DNA from: Accumulibacter sp036625275
GTDB taxonomy: Bacteria; Pseudomonadota; Gammaproteobacteria; Burkholderiales; Rhodocyclaceae
NCBI RefSeq assembly: GCF_036625275.1
Contig: NZ_JAZKUD010000001.1
Coordinates: 1-64,000, forward strand
Length of the DNA stretch: 64,000 bases
Reading direction: 5' to 3'
This document shows positions 25,713 through 35,100 of this stretch, piece after piece. Every line of letters starts with the position of its first letter. Position 1 is the stretch's first letter. The position numbers and the translations under genes were made by a program. The notes under the pieces are model-generated. The model was not told the origin of the DNA, ran no database searches, and saw only the letters and a program-made list of their open reading frames with translations.

Positions 25713-26038
25713 TGCGGGGCGCGCAGCAGGCCCCTGTGCCCCCAGGCTTCGCCCCGCTCCGCGCCTTGCCCATGCAAGCCTGCCGCCGACCGCGGCAGGG
25801 ATGACGCGAAGCCGAATGCGCCGCACCTGCCGGGCAGCGCGGCCTCGTCTTCCTGCCGCCGCGCTGCTTGGCCTGCGCCGGCGATGCCCAAGGCGCGGGC
25901 ATGCCAGCGCTCGCCGGAGGAGCCGCGGCCGGCAGCGCAGACCCCGCCGGGCGGCGTTTTCGGTTAGCATCATCGCTGCGGCGCACCGACCATCCGGACG
26001 CCAGCCAGCCCCCCCATTGCCGCTACCGACCGCAAGCC

Positions 26039-29000
26039 ATGGACGACTTCCTGCCGCGTGCAGCGCGACTGCTGCAACCCCATCTCGGCGAGGAGCACCG
26101 CGCCGCCCTGCTGGCGCTCGCCTTCCACGGCAGCAAGCGGGCGATCCTCGACGGCATTTCGCAGCGCGGCAGCAGCAGCGACTTCACGGTGCGTTGCGTC
26201 AGTCAGCTGCTCGACCGCGGTTGCGTCGGCGCGCGGCACGCGCTGTCGCTACTGCTCGAAGTCGTTCGCGCGGACGCCGGCGACGAACTGCAGGCGAGCT
26301 TCCAGACGCTGATCGACGAACTCGACCGCCGCTGCATCGCGATCCCGACCGTCGGCGCGGCCAACGCCGCCGGCAGCCCGTCGCCGCCGTCGACCAGCGC
26401 GGCAGCGGCTGCAGCGGGCGGCGCTACCCGGTGCGCGAAGCCCGCGCCAGCCTTTCCGGCCGACGCAGCAACGGCGCCGCGCGACTTCTTCGTCAGCTAC
26501 AACGGCAACGACCGCGACTGGGCCGAATGGATCGCCTGGCAGCTCGAAGACGCCGGTTACAGCACGATCGTTCAGGCCTGGGACTTCCTCGCCGGCGGCA
26601 ACTTCGTCCTGGAAATGGACCATGCGGCGCGCAGCAGCCGGCGGACGATCGCCGTCCTCTCGCCCGACTATCTGGCGGCGCGCTTCACCGCCGCAGAGTG
26701 GGCCGAGGCCTTCGCCCGCGATTCGACCGGCAGCGATGGCGTCCTGCTGCCGGTGCGGGTTCGCGACTGCGACCCCGCCGGGATGCTGCGCGCCATCGTC
26801 CATGTCGATCTGCTCGGACTCGACGAGCCGGCGGCACGAGACACGCTGCTCGCCGGCATCGGCGGCGGTCGGCGCAAGCCGTCGCGTTCGCCGGGTTTTC
26901 CGGGTCGGGGCGCGGCACCGGCGTTTCCGCAGCAGCGCCGGGAGGGCGCACTGCCGGCCGGACTGCTGGCGCTGCGGCAGGCGCTGCTCGCCGGCCAGCC
27001 GCTGCCCGAATTGCCAGCGGGCGCGCTGCAGGAGATCGTCGGCCACGCGCCGCGAACGCTCGCCGACTACCGCCTGGCGCGAATCGCCGAATGGTCGCAG
27101 CCGCGCCATGCGCTCGACAGGCGCTTCACGCGGCTGACGCTGCTGCTCGACCAGGGCCCGGAGGCGCAGGGAACGCGCTGGCAGCCGCAGCCACAGACTT
27201 TCGACGACCTGCGCGAAGTGCTGGCGCAGGCCGGCGAGCGGGCGCTGGTGCTGCTCGGTCCGCCGGGTTGCGGCAAGAGCACACTGCTGCGCCGGCTCGA
27301 ACTCGACCTCGCCGCGGACGCCCTGCGGGCAGCGGCTGGCGAGGCGTCGCCGCTGAGCTTCCTCGTACCGCTCAACCGCTATCGACCGGCCCGCCCCGGC
27401 GAAGCCCTGCCCCTGCCGGGCGACTGGCTGGCGCAGGAATGGGCGCGACGCTGTTCGCAACTGCCGGCATTCGGCGAACTGCTGGCGAGCGGGCGGCTCG
27501 TCCTGCTGCTCGACGCCGTCAACGAGCTGCCGCACAGTGACCAGGCCGACTACCGCGAGCGCATCGCGCTCTGGCGCGACTTCGTCGGCGAGCTGCCGGC
27601 GGGAACGCGCGTGCTGTTCTCGTGCCGCAGCCTCGACTACAGCGCCAGCCTGTCGACGCCCGAAGCGCCGGTGCCGCACGTGCGCATCGAGCAGCTCGGC
27701 GATGCGCAGGTCGCAGCCTTCCTCGCCGCTTACGACGCCGAACGTGGCCCGCTGCTCTGGCAGCAACTGCGCGGAACGCCGCAGCTCGAGCTGTTCCGCT
27801 CGCCGTACTACCTCCGCCTGCTGCTCGCCCAGGCCGGCGCCGGTGGTCCGCTGCTCAACGGCCGGGCGGCGCTGTTCACCGCCTTCGTCCGCCAGGCGCT
27901 GCAGCGCGAGATCACCGCCGGCAATCCCTTGTTCCGCCCCGGCGCGCTGCTCGACCAGCGCGACCACGAACGGCTGGCGCAGAGCGCCCGCGCCTGGCGC
28001 AACGCCACCGACCTGCCGCAGCGCGGCCCGCTGCTGCCAGCGCTCGGCCGCTTCGCCTACGACCTGCAGTCGCGCCGCGCGCCCGGCGAAGCGTCGCGCC
28101 TGCGCGTGCCGTGGGACGACGCGCGCGAACTGCTCGGCGGCGAACGCGGCACGCAGCACGGCGACGATCTGCTGCACGCCGGCGTCGCGCTGCAGGTGCT
28201 CGACGAACAGTGGGACGACGTCTTCTACGTCCATCAGTTGCTGCAGGAGTATTTCGCCGCGCGTGCGCTCGCCGCCGATCCGCAGCCCGAACTCGCCGCC
28301 AGCGCCTGGCGCGCCGACGCGATGCGGCCGAGCCTGGCGGAGGTGCTGGCCGGCCTCGCCGACGCCGATCCGCTGCCCGAAGCGCCGGCGACCGGCTGGG
28401 AAGAGACTTTCGTGCTGGCTGCGGCGATCGCGCGCGACGCGGACGCTTTCGTCAGCGCGCTGGTCGACCGCAACCTGCCGCTTGCCGGCCGCTGCGCCGC
28501 GCCGCCCGACGTGCCGGTTTCCGTCGCGCTGCGCCGTCGTCTGCAGCAGGCGCTGGTCGAGCGCAGCCGCGACCCGGCTGCCGACCTGCGCGCGCGCATC
28601 GCCGCCGCCCGCGCGCTCGGCGAACTCGGCGATCCGCGTTTCGCGCAAGGCCGCGGCCCCGACGGTGACGACTTCCTGCTGCCGCCGCTGCGGACGATCG
28701 ACGCCGGGCGCTACTCGGTCGGCAGCGACGAAGGTCTCTACGAGGACGAATCACCGGCGCACACGGTCGATCTGGCGGCCTTCGCGATCGCCTGCTTCCC
28801 GGTCAGCAACGCCGAGTGGCGGCTGTTCATCGCCGCCGGCGGCTACGACGACGAGCGCTGGTGGCAGGGCGACGCGGCGCAACGCTGGCGGCGCGGCGAG
28901 GGAACCGCCGACGGGCCGAAGCAGCAGGCGCGAGCGAACCGGGAGTGGTGCCGCGACGATCCGCAGCGAATCGGCGAGCTGCTGCGGGAAGGCCGCATGC

Positions 29001-29626
29001 ATTCGCAGGAGGCCAAGTGGTGGGAAGACCTCGTGCGGATGCCCGACGCCGAATTCGAGGCGATGCTGGAAGAACGGTACCCCGGTGGCCGGCAGACGCA
29101 GCCTGGGTTCTGGAACGACCCGGCGTACCACGACGCGTCGCAGCCGGTGGTCGGTGTCTGCTGGCACGAGGCGCGCGCCTACTGCGCGTGGCTGTCGGCG
29201 CAGACGGGGCAGCTCTGGCGGCTGCCGAGCGAAGCCGAATGGGAAGCGGCGGCGCGCGGGCCGGAGGGCCGGCGCTACGCCTGGGGAGACGAGTTCGACG
29301 CGAGCCGCTGCAACTGTTTCGAGAGCCACGTTCTCGGCACGACGCCGATCGGCGTCTTTCCCGATGGCGACACGCCCGAAGAACTGGCCGACGTGAGCGG
29401 CAACGTCTGGGAGTGGACGAGCAGCGCTTATGAGCCGTATCCCTATGCCGCCGATGCCCGACGTGAGGGCGCCGACTCAGACGCCCGGCGCGTGGTGCGC
29501 GGCGGCTCCTGGAGCCTCTTCCGCGACCTCGCGCGCTGCGCCTTCCGCAACGACGATGGCCCGGGCGACCGCTACCTCAATCTGCGTTTGCGGTTGGTGT
29601 GTGTCTCCCCCATCCTGAAGCGCTGA
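26039..29626 (+). CDS. DGR target 2: TIR-NACHT-FGE-like sensor protein
   Basis: 1,195 residues; ATG 26039 was chosen because the following sequence aligns with the start of target 1. Residues 1-100: helical effector-associated-like domain. Residues 148-285: TIR domain (RDFFVSYNGNDRDWAEWIAW; SPDYLAARFTAAEW, with Glu220 in the position of the TIR NADase glutamate). NACHT NTPase: Walker A GPPGCGKST (407-415), Walker B LVLLLDAVNELP (487-498). From about 880: FGE / C-type-lectin-fold domain (PVSNAEWRLFIAAGGY, WRLPSEAEWEAAARG, DVSGNVWEWTSSAY, VVRGGSW). Residues 1149-1190 are the variable repeat. By analogy with TIR-STAND systems, ligand binding by the lectin-like domain would trigger NACHT oligomerisation and NAD cleavage; this is inference. 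Confidence 0.88.
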   Translation: MDDFLPRAARLLQPHLGEEHRAALLALAFHGSKRAILDGISQRGSSSDFTVRCVSQLLDRGCVGARHALSLLLEVVRADAGDELQASFQTLIDELDRRCIAIPTVGAANAAGSPSPPSTSAAAAAAGGATRCAKPAPAFPADAATAPRDFFVSYNGNDRDWAEWIAWQLEDAGYSTIVQAWDFLAGGNFVLEMDHAARSSRRTIAVLSPDYLAARFTAAEWAEAFARDSTGSDGVLLPVRVRDCDPAGMLRAIVHVDLLGLDEPAARDTLLAGIGGGRRKPSRSPGFPGRGAAPAFPQQRREGALPAGLLALRQALLAGQPLPELPAGALQEIVGHAPRTLADYRLARIAEWSQPRHALDRRFTRLTLLLDQGPEAQGTRWQPQPQTFDDLREVLAQAGERALVLLGPPGCGKSTLLRRLELDLAADALRAAAGEASPLSFLVPLNRYRPARPGEALPLPGDWLAQEWARRCSQLPAFGELLASGRLVLLLDAVNELPHSDQADYRERIALWRDFVGELPAGTRVLFSCRSLDYSASLSTPEAPVPHVRIEQLGDAQVAAFLAAYDAERGPLLWQQLRGTPQLELFRSPYYLRLLLAQAGAGGPLLNGRAALFTAFVRQALQREITAGNPLFRPGALLDQRDHERLAQSARAWRNATDLPQRGPLLPALGRFAYDLQSRRAPGEASRLRVPWDDARELLGGERGTQHGDDLLHAGVALQVLDEQWDDVFYVHQLLQEYFAARALAADPQPELAASAWRADAMRPSLAEVLAGLADADPLPEAPATGWEETFVLAAAIARDADAFVSALVDRNLPLAGRCAAPPDVPVSVALRRRLQQALVERSRDPAADLRARIAAARALGELGDPRFAQGRGPDGDDFLLPPLRTIDAGRYSVGSDEGLYEDESPAHTVDLAAFAIACFPVSNAEWRLFIAAGGYDDERWWQGDAAQRWRRGEGTADGPKQQARANREWCRDDPQRIGELLREGRMHSQEAKWWEDLVRMPDAEFEAMLEERYPGGRQTQPGFWNDPAYHDASQPVVGVCWHEARAYCAWLSAQTGQLWRLPSEAEWEAAARGPEGRRYAWGDEFDASRCNCFESHVLGTTPIGVFPDGDTPEELADVSGNVWEWTSSAYEPYPYAADARREGADSDARRVVRGGSWSLFRDLARCAFRNDDGPGDRYLNLRLRLVCVSPILKR
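29484..29609 (+). repeat. DGR variable repeat 2 (VR2)
   Basis: 126 bp, ungapped against the TR. Fourteen of 24 variable-segment adenines are changed; there is one non-adenine difference (G to C at 29584 or so, turning Gly into Arg). It is the least diverged of the three VRs. Confidence 0.95.
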
Positions 29627-29672
29627 CCACTGGATCTCTGATCTCTGTCCACTCTGTTGCTCTGACACTCTG

Positions 29673-29715
29673 AAACGCCGCTGCGCGGCGTTTTGCGGGG
29701 CGCGCAGCGCCCCGC
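29673..29715 (+). promoter_or_regulatory. DGR target hairpins after VR2
   Basis: Stem 1 (29673-29693, aaacgccgc / gcggcgttt, loop tgc) starts 63 nt after VR2. Stem 2 (29695-29715, gcggggcgc / gcgccccgc, loop gca) follows after 1 nt. Both stems are 9 bp and perfect. The same arrangement follows VR1 and VR3. Confidence 0.8.
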
Positions 29716-29822
29716 GCGCACGGGAAGCCCCTCGGTTTGCTCGCCTGCAGCCACTTGTCAGCGAAGCGCCGAGGCGCGATACTGCAGGCGCCGGTGCAAG
29801 CCGGCGGGGCGGCCTGATACGA

Positions 29823-29948
29823 CCCGGCGCGTGGTGCGCGGCGGCTCCTGGAACAACAACCGCGACAACGCGCGCTGCGCCTACCGCAACGACAATGACC
29901 CGGGCAACCGCAACAACAATCTGGGTTTGCGGTTGGTGTGTGTCTCCC
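29823..29948 (+). repeat. DGR template repeat (TR)
   Basis: 126-bp non-coding copy of the VR in which the variable positions are almost all Asn AAC/AAT codons (gg aac aac aac cgc gac aac). There are 24 adenines in 29852-29930, all in the codons that vary in the targets. AAY and GAC/TAC codons cannot mutate to a stop by adenine change alone. The TR departs from the VRs right after tgtctccc (acatcgtg instead of ccatcctg), which places the homing-initiation difference there. The short in-frame reading through the TR has no target-gene upstream part and is not a gene. Confidence 0.96.
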
Positions 29949-29971
29949 ACATCGTGCAGGCCTTCTGAAAA

Positions 29972-29991
29972 CCCGGCCCGCGAGGGCCGGG
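29972..29991 (+). ncRNA. GNRA-capped hairpin just downstream of the TR
   Basis: cccggccc, loop gcga, gggccggg: an 8-bp perfect GC stem with a GNRA-type tetraloop 23 nt after the TR. It is absent from the VR copies, so it is part of the TR transcript only. It may structure the RNA that Avd and the reverse transcriptase bind, or act as a terminator-like stem (no T run follows). Function is inferred from position. Confidence 0.45.
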
Positions 29992-30111
29992 CCGGAAATG
30001 CCCGACAACCACGGTTGGCGGGCCGAGGCGAAGGCACTGTGGATGGCGCAGGCTGGTCCCGTCCGCACGGATTGCCCCCCGGGGCGCGCGCCGTCGGGCA
30101 GATAGAGAAGA

Positions 30112-30146
30112 GAGGCGCCTCCCGGGCGTAAGCCCCGAGGCGCCTC
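30112..30146. repeat. Inverted repeat between TR and avd
   Basis: gaggcgcct at 30112-30120 pairs with aggcgcctc at 30138-30146 across a 17-nt GC-rich spacer that can itself partly pair. It begins 8 bp beyond the avd stop. It could end avd transcription from one side or fold in the TR-RT transcript from the other. No T run supports an intrinsic terminator. Confidence 0.45.
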
Positions 30147-30154
30147 GCCCTGCG

Positions 30155-30499
30155 TCAGCGTGCGCTCTGCTTCAGCCAGCCGCCGAGCAGGCGGCCGATC
30201 TCGGCGACGATCGCGCTGACGTGTTCGTACTGGCCGGCGTTGAGCCAGCGCCAGTCCCACGCCAGGCGCAGGTACAGCCGCAGGTGGTTGAGCGCGGCGT
30301 CGGCGCGGCGAAGCGCGTCCAGCCGTGGCGCGCCGCGCTGGCTCTGCGCCTCGAACAGCGCTTCCTGCAGGTTCAGCGCGGCATCGATCAGGCGCTGCGT
30401 GACGGTGAAACGGAAGGCGCGCGGGAATTTCTCGGCTCTCGGCAGCAGCCAGGCGAGCAGGTCATAACAGCGGGTGAACACGATCATTTCTTCAGGCAT
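30155..30499 (-). CDS. avd: Avd, DGR accessory variability protein
   Basis: 114 residues from MPEEMIVFTRCYDLLAWLLP. The protein is all-helical with the family pattern (FPRAFRFTVTQRLIDAALNL; ADAALNHLRLYLRLAWDWRW; LNAGQYEHVSAIVAEIGRLL). Avd proteins form a positively charged pentameric barrel of four-helix bundles that binds the reverse transcriptase and TR RNA. ATG 30499 has GGAG about 6 nt upstream. Unusually, the gene is antisense to the RT and divergent from it, with the two starts 34 bp apart, so a TR-to-RT transcript would pass through avd in antisense. Confidence 0.85.
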   Translation of the reverse strand: MPEEMIVFTRCYDLLAWLLPRAEKFPRAFRFTVTQRLIDAALNLQEALFEAQSQRGAPRLDALRRADAALNHLRLYLRLAWDWRWLNAGQYEHVSAIVAEIGRLLGGWLKQSAR

Positions 30500-30533
30500 C
30501 GGCTTCTCCGGTGAGCAGGCCAGCACTTCAGGG

Positions 30534-31709
30534 ATGCCGGGTGCGGGCGCCAGCGCAGCGTACCAGCGGATTGCCGGCTGGGAGAACCTGCTGGCGTCGC
30601 ATGGCAAGGCGGCGCGGGGCAAACGCGGCGGGCACGCGGCGGCGGCTTTCGAGTACCAGCTCGCCGACCACCTGCTGGCGATCCGGCGCGATCTGCAAGG
30701 TGGCAGCTACCGCCCGGGGCCCTACGTCCATTTTTACATCGAGGAACCGAAGCGGCGCAAGATCAGCGCCGCACCGTTTCGCGACCGGGTCGTCCAGCAC
30801 GCGCTGTGCCGCGTCATCGAGCCCCGTTTCGAGCGCCTGTTCATCGCCGACAGTTACGCCAATCGCGCCGGCAAGGGAACGCACCGGGCGGTGGACCGTC
30901 TGCAGCAGTTCGCGCAGCGTTACGCCTACGTGCTGCGCGCCGACATCGTCAGGCACTTTCCGTCGATCGACCACGCGATCCTGCGCGCGACGCTGGCGCG
31001 GACGATTCCCGAGGACGACGTGCTGGCGCTGGTCGATCGCATCCTGGCGAGCGGTATCGGCGTGCTCGACGACGAGTACGAGATGGTCCATTTTCCGGGT
31101 GACGATCTGCTCGCCGCCTGCCGCCCGCGCGGATTGCCGATCGGCAATCTGAGTTCGCAGTTCTGGTCGAACTGCTACCTGCACCCCTTCGACCAGTTCG
31201 TGACGCGAGAACTGCGCTGCCCGGCTTACCTGCGCTACGTGGACGACTTTGCGCTGTTCAGCGACAGCAAGCGCGAACTGTGGGCCTGGAAGCGTGCGCT
31301 CGTCGACCGTCTGGCGCAGTTGCGGCTGACGATTCATGAGACCGAGGCGCAGGTGCTGCCGACGCGCTGCGGCATCCCCTGGCTGGGCTTTGTCGTCTAC
31401 CCGACGCACCGGCTGCTGAAGGCGCGCAAGGTCCGCGCCACCGTCAGCCACCTCGGCGAGCGTCTCGACGACTACCGCGCCGGGCGGATCAGCTTCGGCG
31501 AGTTCGACGCCAGCGTCAAGGGCTGGGTGAACCACATCCGCTACGCCGATTCGTGGGGGTTGCGGAAGGAGGTGTTTCGCGGGCTTCGGTTCACGATGCG
31601 GCCGCGGTCGCCCAAGGCTGTGCCGGAGTGGGCGGCGATCGGTGATGGCGGCATGACAGGCGCAGCCTGCGAACCCGGGCGGCCGCTGCGCGTCGCCCGC
31701 AAGCCGTAG
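30534..31709 (+). CDS. DGR reverse transcriptase
   Basis: 391 residues from MPGAGASAAYQRIAGWENLL; the first conserved segment is YQRIAGWENLLASHGKAARG. RT motifs in order: ISAAPFRDRVVQHALCRVIE, SYANRAGKGTHRAVD, motif A ADIVRHFPSIDH (Asp137), the DGR-specific IGNLSSQFWSN (203-213), catalytic YVDD (235-238) and IPWLGFVVYP. The SQ motif in place of the QG of retroviral-type RTs marks the error-prone DGR class, which copies TR RNA with random insertion opposite adenine. An in-frame ATG at 30474 lies before the avd start and seems less likely. There is no strong ribosome-binding site at 30534. Confidence 0.95.
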   Translation: MPGAGASAAYQRIAGWENLLASHGKAARGKRGGHAAAAFEYQLADHLLAIRRDLQGGSYRPGPYVHFYIEEPKRRKISAAPFRDRVVQHALCRVIEPRFERLFIADSYANRAGKGTHRAVDRLQQFAQRYAYVLRADIVRHFPSIDHAILRATLARTIPEDDVLALVDRILASGIGVLDDEYEMVHFPGDDLLAACRPRGLPIGNLSSQFWSNCYLHPFDQFVTRELRCPAYLRYVDDFALFSDSKRELWAWKRALVDRLAQLRLTIHETEAQVLPTRCGIPWLGFVVYPTHRLLKARKVRATVSHLGERLDDYRAGRISFGEFDASVKGWVNHIRYADSWGLRKEVFRGLRFTMRPRSPKAVPEWAAIGDGGMTGAACEPGRPLRVARKP

Positions 31710-31844
31710 CTTGGGCTGAGCCTGCGAAGCCCAACGCCCGAGGGCAGCGGCGCCCCCAAAGGGCGAAGCTCGACGGCGAGGAGCCGCAGCCCGCCGTCGC
31801 GGGCGCGTTGCAGCTGTTGGGCTTCGTTCCTCAGCGCAACCTAC
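31706..31844. repeat. Pair of inverted REP-like elements
   Basis: gtagcttgggctgag...gaagcccaac (31706-31735) is mirrored by gttgggcttcgttcc...gcaacctac (31816-31844). Each can form a hairpin, and the two form a larger imperfect inverted pair. They resemble the widespread gtaggttgggct REP-like units; a related unit is at 52480-52509. The first overlaps the RT stop codon. Confidence 0.5.
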
Positions 31845-32021
31845 GTGCTGCGTCCGGCCTGGCTGCCGAGGAGGCAGTGCGGCTGGCCGCCGCAGCCATT
31901 GCCGGCCGGTGCACGGACAGGTTGCTCGCCATCGATGGCGGCAGCAACGCAAAGGCGTCGGGCGGCCAGTTCACCCGGATTCGGCCGACCGTCCGGCAGC
32001 CACCCCCCCATTTTTTTGCGC

Positions 32022-32064
32022 GCGGGGCGCTTCGCGCCCCGCAAAACGCCGCTGCGCGGCGTTT
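32022..32064 (-). promoter_or_regulatory. DGR target hairpins after VR3
   Basis: On the minus strand, stem 1 (32064-32044, aaacgccgc / gcggcgttt) starts 63 nt after VR3, and stem 2 (32042-32022, gcggggcgc / gcgccccgc) follows after 1 nt. Sequence, spacing and order match the elements after VR1 and VR2, although this target is on the opposite strand. Confidence 0.8.
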
Positions 32065-32110
32065 CAGAGTGCCAGTGCCGCAGAGTTGACAGAGATCAGA
32101 GAACCAGTGG

Positions 32111-35100
32111 TCAGCGCTTCAGGATGGGGGAGACACACACCAACCGCAAACCCAGATCGCCGTTGCGGTTGCCCGGGACATAGCCGAGGCGGCAGGCGCA
32201 GCGCGCGACGACGCGGCCGTAGCCCCAGGAGCCGCCGCGCACCACGCGCCGGGCGTCGGCCCTGAGCGCCGTCTGGCGAGGATCTGCGTGCTCGCTGAGG
32301 CACCACTCCCAGACGTTGCCGGCGAGGTCGAGGACGCCCTGGGCGGAAGCCCCGGCCGGATACATGCCGACCGCCGTCGTTCGGCCCAGCCGGCTCTCCG
32401 AAGTGTTCGCACAGCCTTCCCGCCAGTAGCCCCAGGGGTATTCGTTGCCGCGTTGACCGCCCAATGCCGCCTGCTGCCACTCGGCTTCGGTCGGCAGCCT
32501 CACCTCGTGCCCCAGCCGCGCGCTCGCCCAGCGGCAGTAGGCGATGGCGTCGTACCACGAGACGTTTTCAGCCGGGCAGTTGCCGATCGGCCGAAACTGC
32601 TCGCCCGGTGAGGCTTCGCGTTGCAGCCCCTGCCACCAGTGCTGGTGGTCGGCGTAGCCCTGCGGGTCGGCGACGAAAGCCTGGTACTGCTGCCAGGTCA
32701 GCGGGTAGCGGGCGATGAAGAAGCGCTCGACTCGGAATTCGCCACGACCGTCTTCGAGTTCCACCGTCCCAGCCGGGATCTCGCACCAGTCGATGTCCGG
32801 CGCGCCGTCGGCCAGCATGCCGACGCCGGGCCGCGCATCGCCGATGCTCGCCAGCCGGTCGCCGATCTCGGCGCGGCGGTAGTGGCTCGTCGCCGGCTGA
32901 GCGATCTCGGCCAGGAGCCGTTCGGCTTCCGGACGCAGGAACGAGCACGCCGGCTCCGCGAGGTCCGCTCGGTCCTTGCCCAGCCGCGCCAGCGCTTCGA
33001 GCACCGGCTGCAGGCGCTCGTGCGGCCACAGGTGGCTGGTCGCACCGCCGCTGCGCTGCCATTCGGCGGCCGCCGCCTCGGCCTGGCGCAGCGTGCGCAG
33101 GTCGTCGGCGCGTTCGCCGATCCAGTCGCGCAGTCGGGGCCACTCGCGGAACAGCGCCTCGTGCGCGACTTCGATGACGGCGCCGGCGGCGCCCTGGCTG
33201 CTGACCAGCAGCCGCGCATCGATGAATGCGTCGAGCAGGCGTTCGGCGTCCTTGCCCGACGCCAGGCGCGAACGCGGCAGCCGCCGGCGGGTGGCGACGC
33301 CGCGTTCGTCGACTTCGACGAGTTCGCCGAAAACCGGCTGCAGCAGCGCCTGTGCGGCAGCCGGCAGCGCCTGGAAGGTCTTTTCGGCGCGGCGGCTGAT
33401 CGCCCCGCGGACGCCGCCGAAGCCGTCGTAGGCGGCGTGCGTCAGGCGGCCGGCTTCGTTTCTCGCTTCATACAGCTCGTGCAGCGCGAAGGCGAGCAGC
33501 GCGAGCGCGCCGGCATCGCTGCCGGTCTCTTCGAGGATGCGCGCCGCGAGGCCTTCGTCGAGGTCGAGTCCGGCGCGCGCCGCCGGCGCGGTGATCATCT
33601 GGAACAGCGCGGCGAGGCCGGGGGCGACGACCGGCAACTGCTCGGCGCACAGCGCCTCGGGCAGCCGCGGCCAGGCCAGCCAGCGCGGATAGAAGTCGGC
33701 GCGCATGGTCACCAGCAGACGCAACCGCGGCGTTGCCGCCGCCGCCGCGAGCAGCTCGACGAAAGGCGCGCGCTGGCTTTCGGCGACGACGGTGAGCAGT
33801 TCCTCGAACTGGTCGATGAAGACCAGCATCTCGGCCCAGTCCGGCTGCGTGGCGAGGATCGCGGTCGCGTCGGCGGCGACGCTGGCGGGATCGCCGGCGA
33901 GCTTCGCCGCCAGCTCGCGCGGTGTGATCGGCTCCGGCAGCAGCGGCGCCAGGCGGGCGGCGAGTGCCAGGAAGGGGTTGTCGCCGAGTTCGCCAGGGGT
34001 GAAGCGCAGCCCGGACCACTGCCTGCGGTCGGCCGCGCCGGCCGGCTGTACCTGCGGCAGCAGCCAGCCTTGACTGCCCTCGATGGCGTTGTCGGCGAGC
34101 CGCGGCAGCAGTCCGGCGGCGACCAGCGACGACTTGCCCGATCCCGACGCGCCGACGATGGCGATGAAGCGGCCACCGTCGGCGAGCCGGCGAACGAGCT
34201 GGTCGGTTTCGCGGCCGCGGCCGAAGAAGATCGGCGCGTCGGCCGGCGTGAAGGCGCGCAGGCCGGGGAAGGGTGATCCCGTCCAGAGCGGCAGCGGCGC
34301 GGCAGCCGGTCCGGCGGGCGCGGCCGGCGCTGGGCTGGCTGCCGGCTGCGGTCGGCGGCGCAGCAATCCAGCGATCAGCGATCGCAGGTGCAGGCCGAGG
34401 TCGCGGCCGAAGGCTGCGGGGGCGGCATACTCGTTCACCCCGCCGCGGATCGACCCGTCGGGGTTGCGGAACGTGGCGAAGAACGCCTCGACGCGGCGGC
34501 GCTGGCCCAGCCGGTCGTCGAAATCGGCGTCGTCGGGGTCGAGCAGGCATTTCCCGGTGCGGCGATAGACGAGGATCTGCGGCCGCCCGCAGCGCTCGGC
34601 GGCCGCCAGCGCGTCGAGATACTCCCATTCGGTTCCCGAGACGTAGGTGCTGCCGTCGGGCTTGCGGTACGGGTCGGCCGGCAGTGGCGTTCCCATCCGC
34701 GACCAGACGATGACGACGACGATGTCGCATTGCGCAGGCCGCGGCAGCCCGGCGGCGATCGCCGCCTGTGGCGTCATCGTCGCCAGCATCGGCGTGCCGC
34801 CGCCGGGCTGGTCCCAGGCGACGGTCTCGATCGTCAGCTGGCCGCGCAGCAGCGGGTCGTAGGGGATCTGTTCGAGGACCTGCCGCGCCAGTCCACGCTC
34901 CTCGCTGACGTCGCCCGGCGAGGCGAGAAAGACGCGCAGGTGCAGTGGCGTTGCGGTGGCGCTGGTGGCGCTGGCGGCGGTCGAGGTGGTGGCGGGGATC
35001 ATCGCCGCGAGCGCGGCGACGCGCGCTCGGCAGCCGTCTGCCACCCGCTCGCGCGCGAAGTCGAGCAGTTTCGCCAAGGCCGGCGGACCCGTCTCGTCAG

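Noticed and set aside
25681..25730. Intrinsic terminator after DGR target 1
   Set aside because: The stem is present after all three VRs at fixed spacing with only a 3-4 T tail followed by more GC, which fits a homing element better than a terminator.
26249..28648. 799-residue minus-strand open frame
   Set aside because: Antisense shadow of DGR target 2 in very GC-rich DNA; no recognisable motif.
27537..29396. 619-residue plus-strand frame overlapping target 2
   Set aside because: Ser/Arg/Ala-rich out-of-frame reading of the same gene.
29693..29968. Short frame reading through the TR
   Set aside because: It reproduces the VR peptide with Asn at variable sites but lacks any upstream target gene; the TR is non-coding.
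32621..34276. 551-residue plus-strand frame
   Set aside because: Shadow of DGR target 3; composition bias and no domain.
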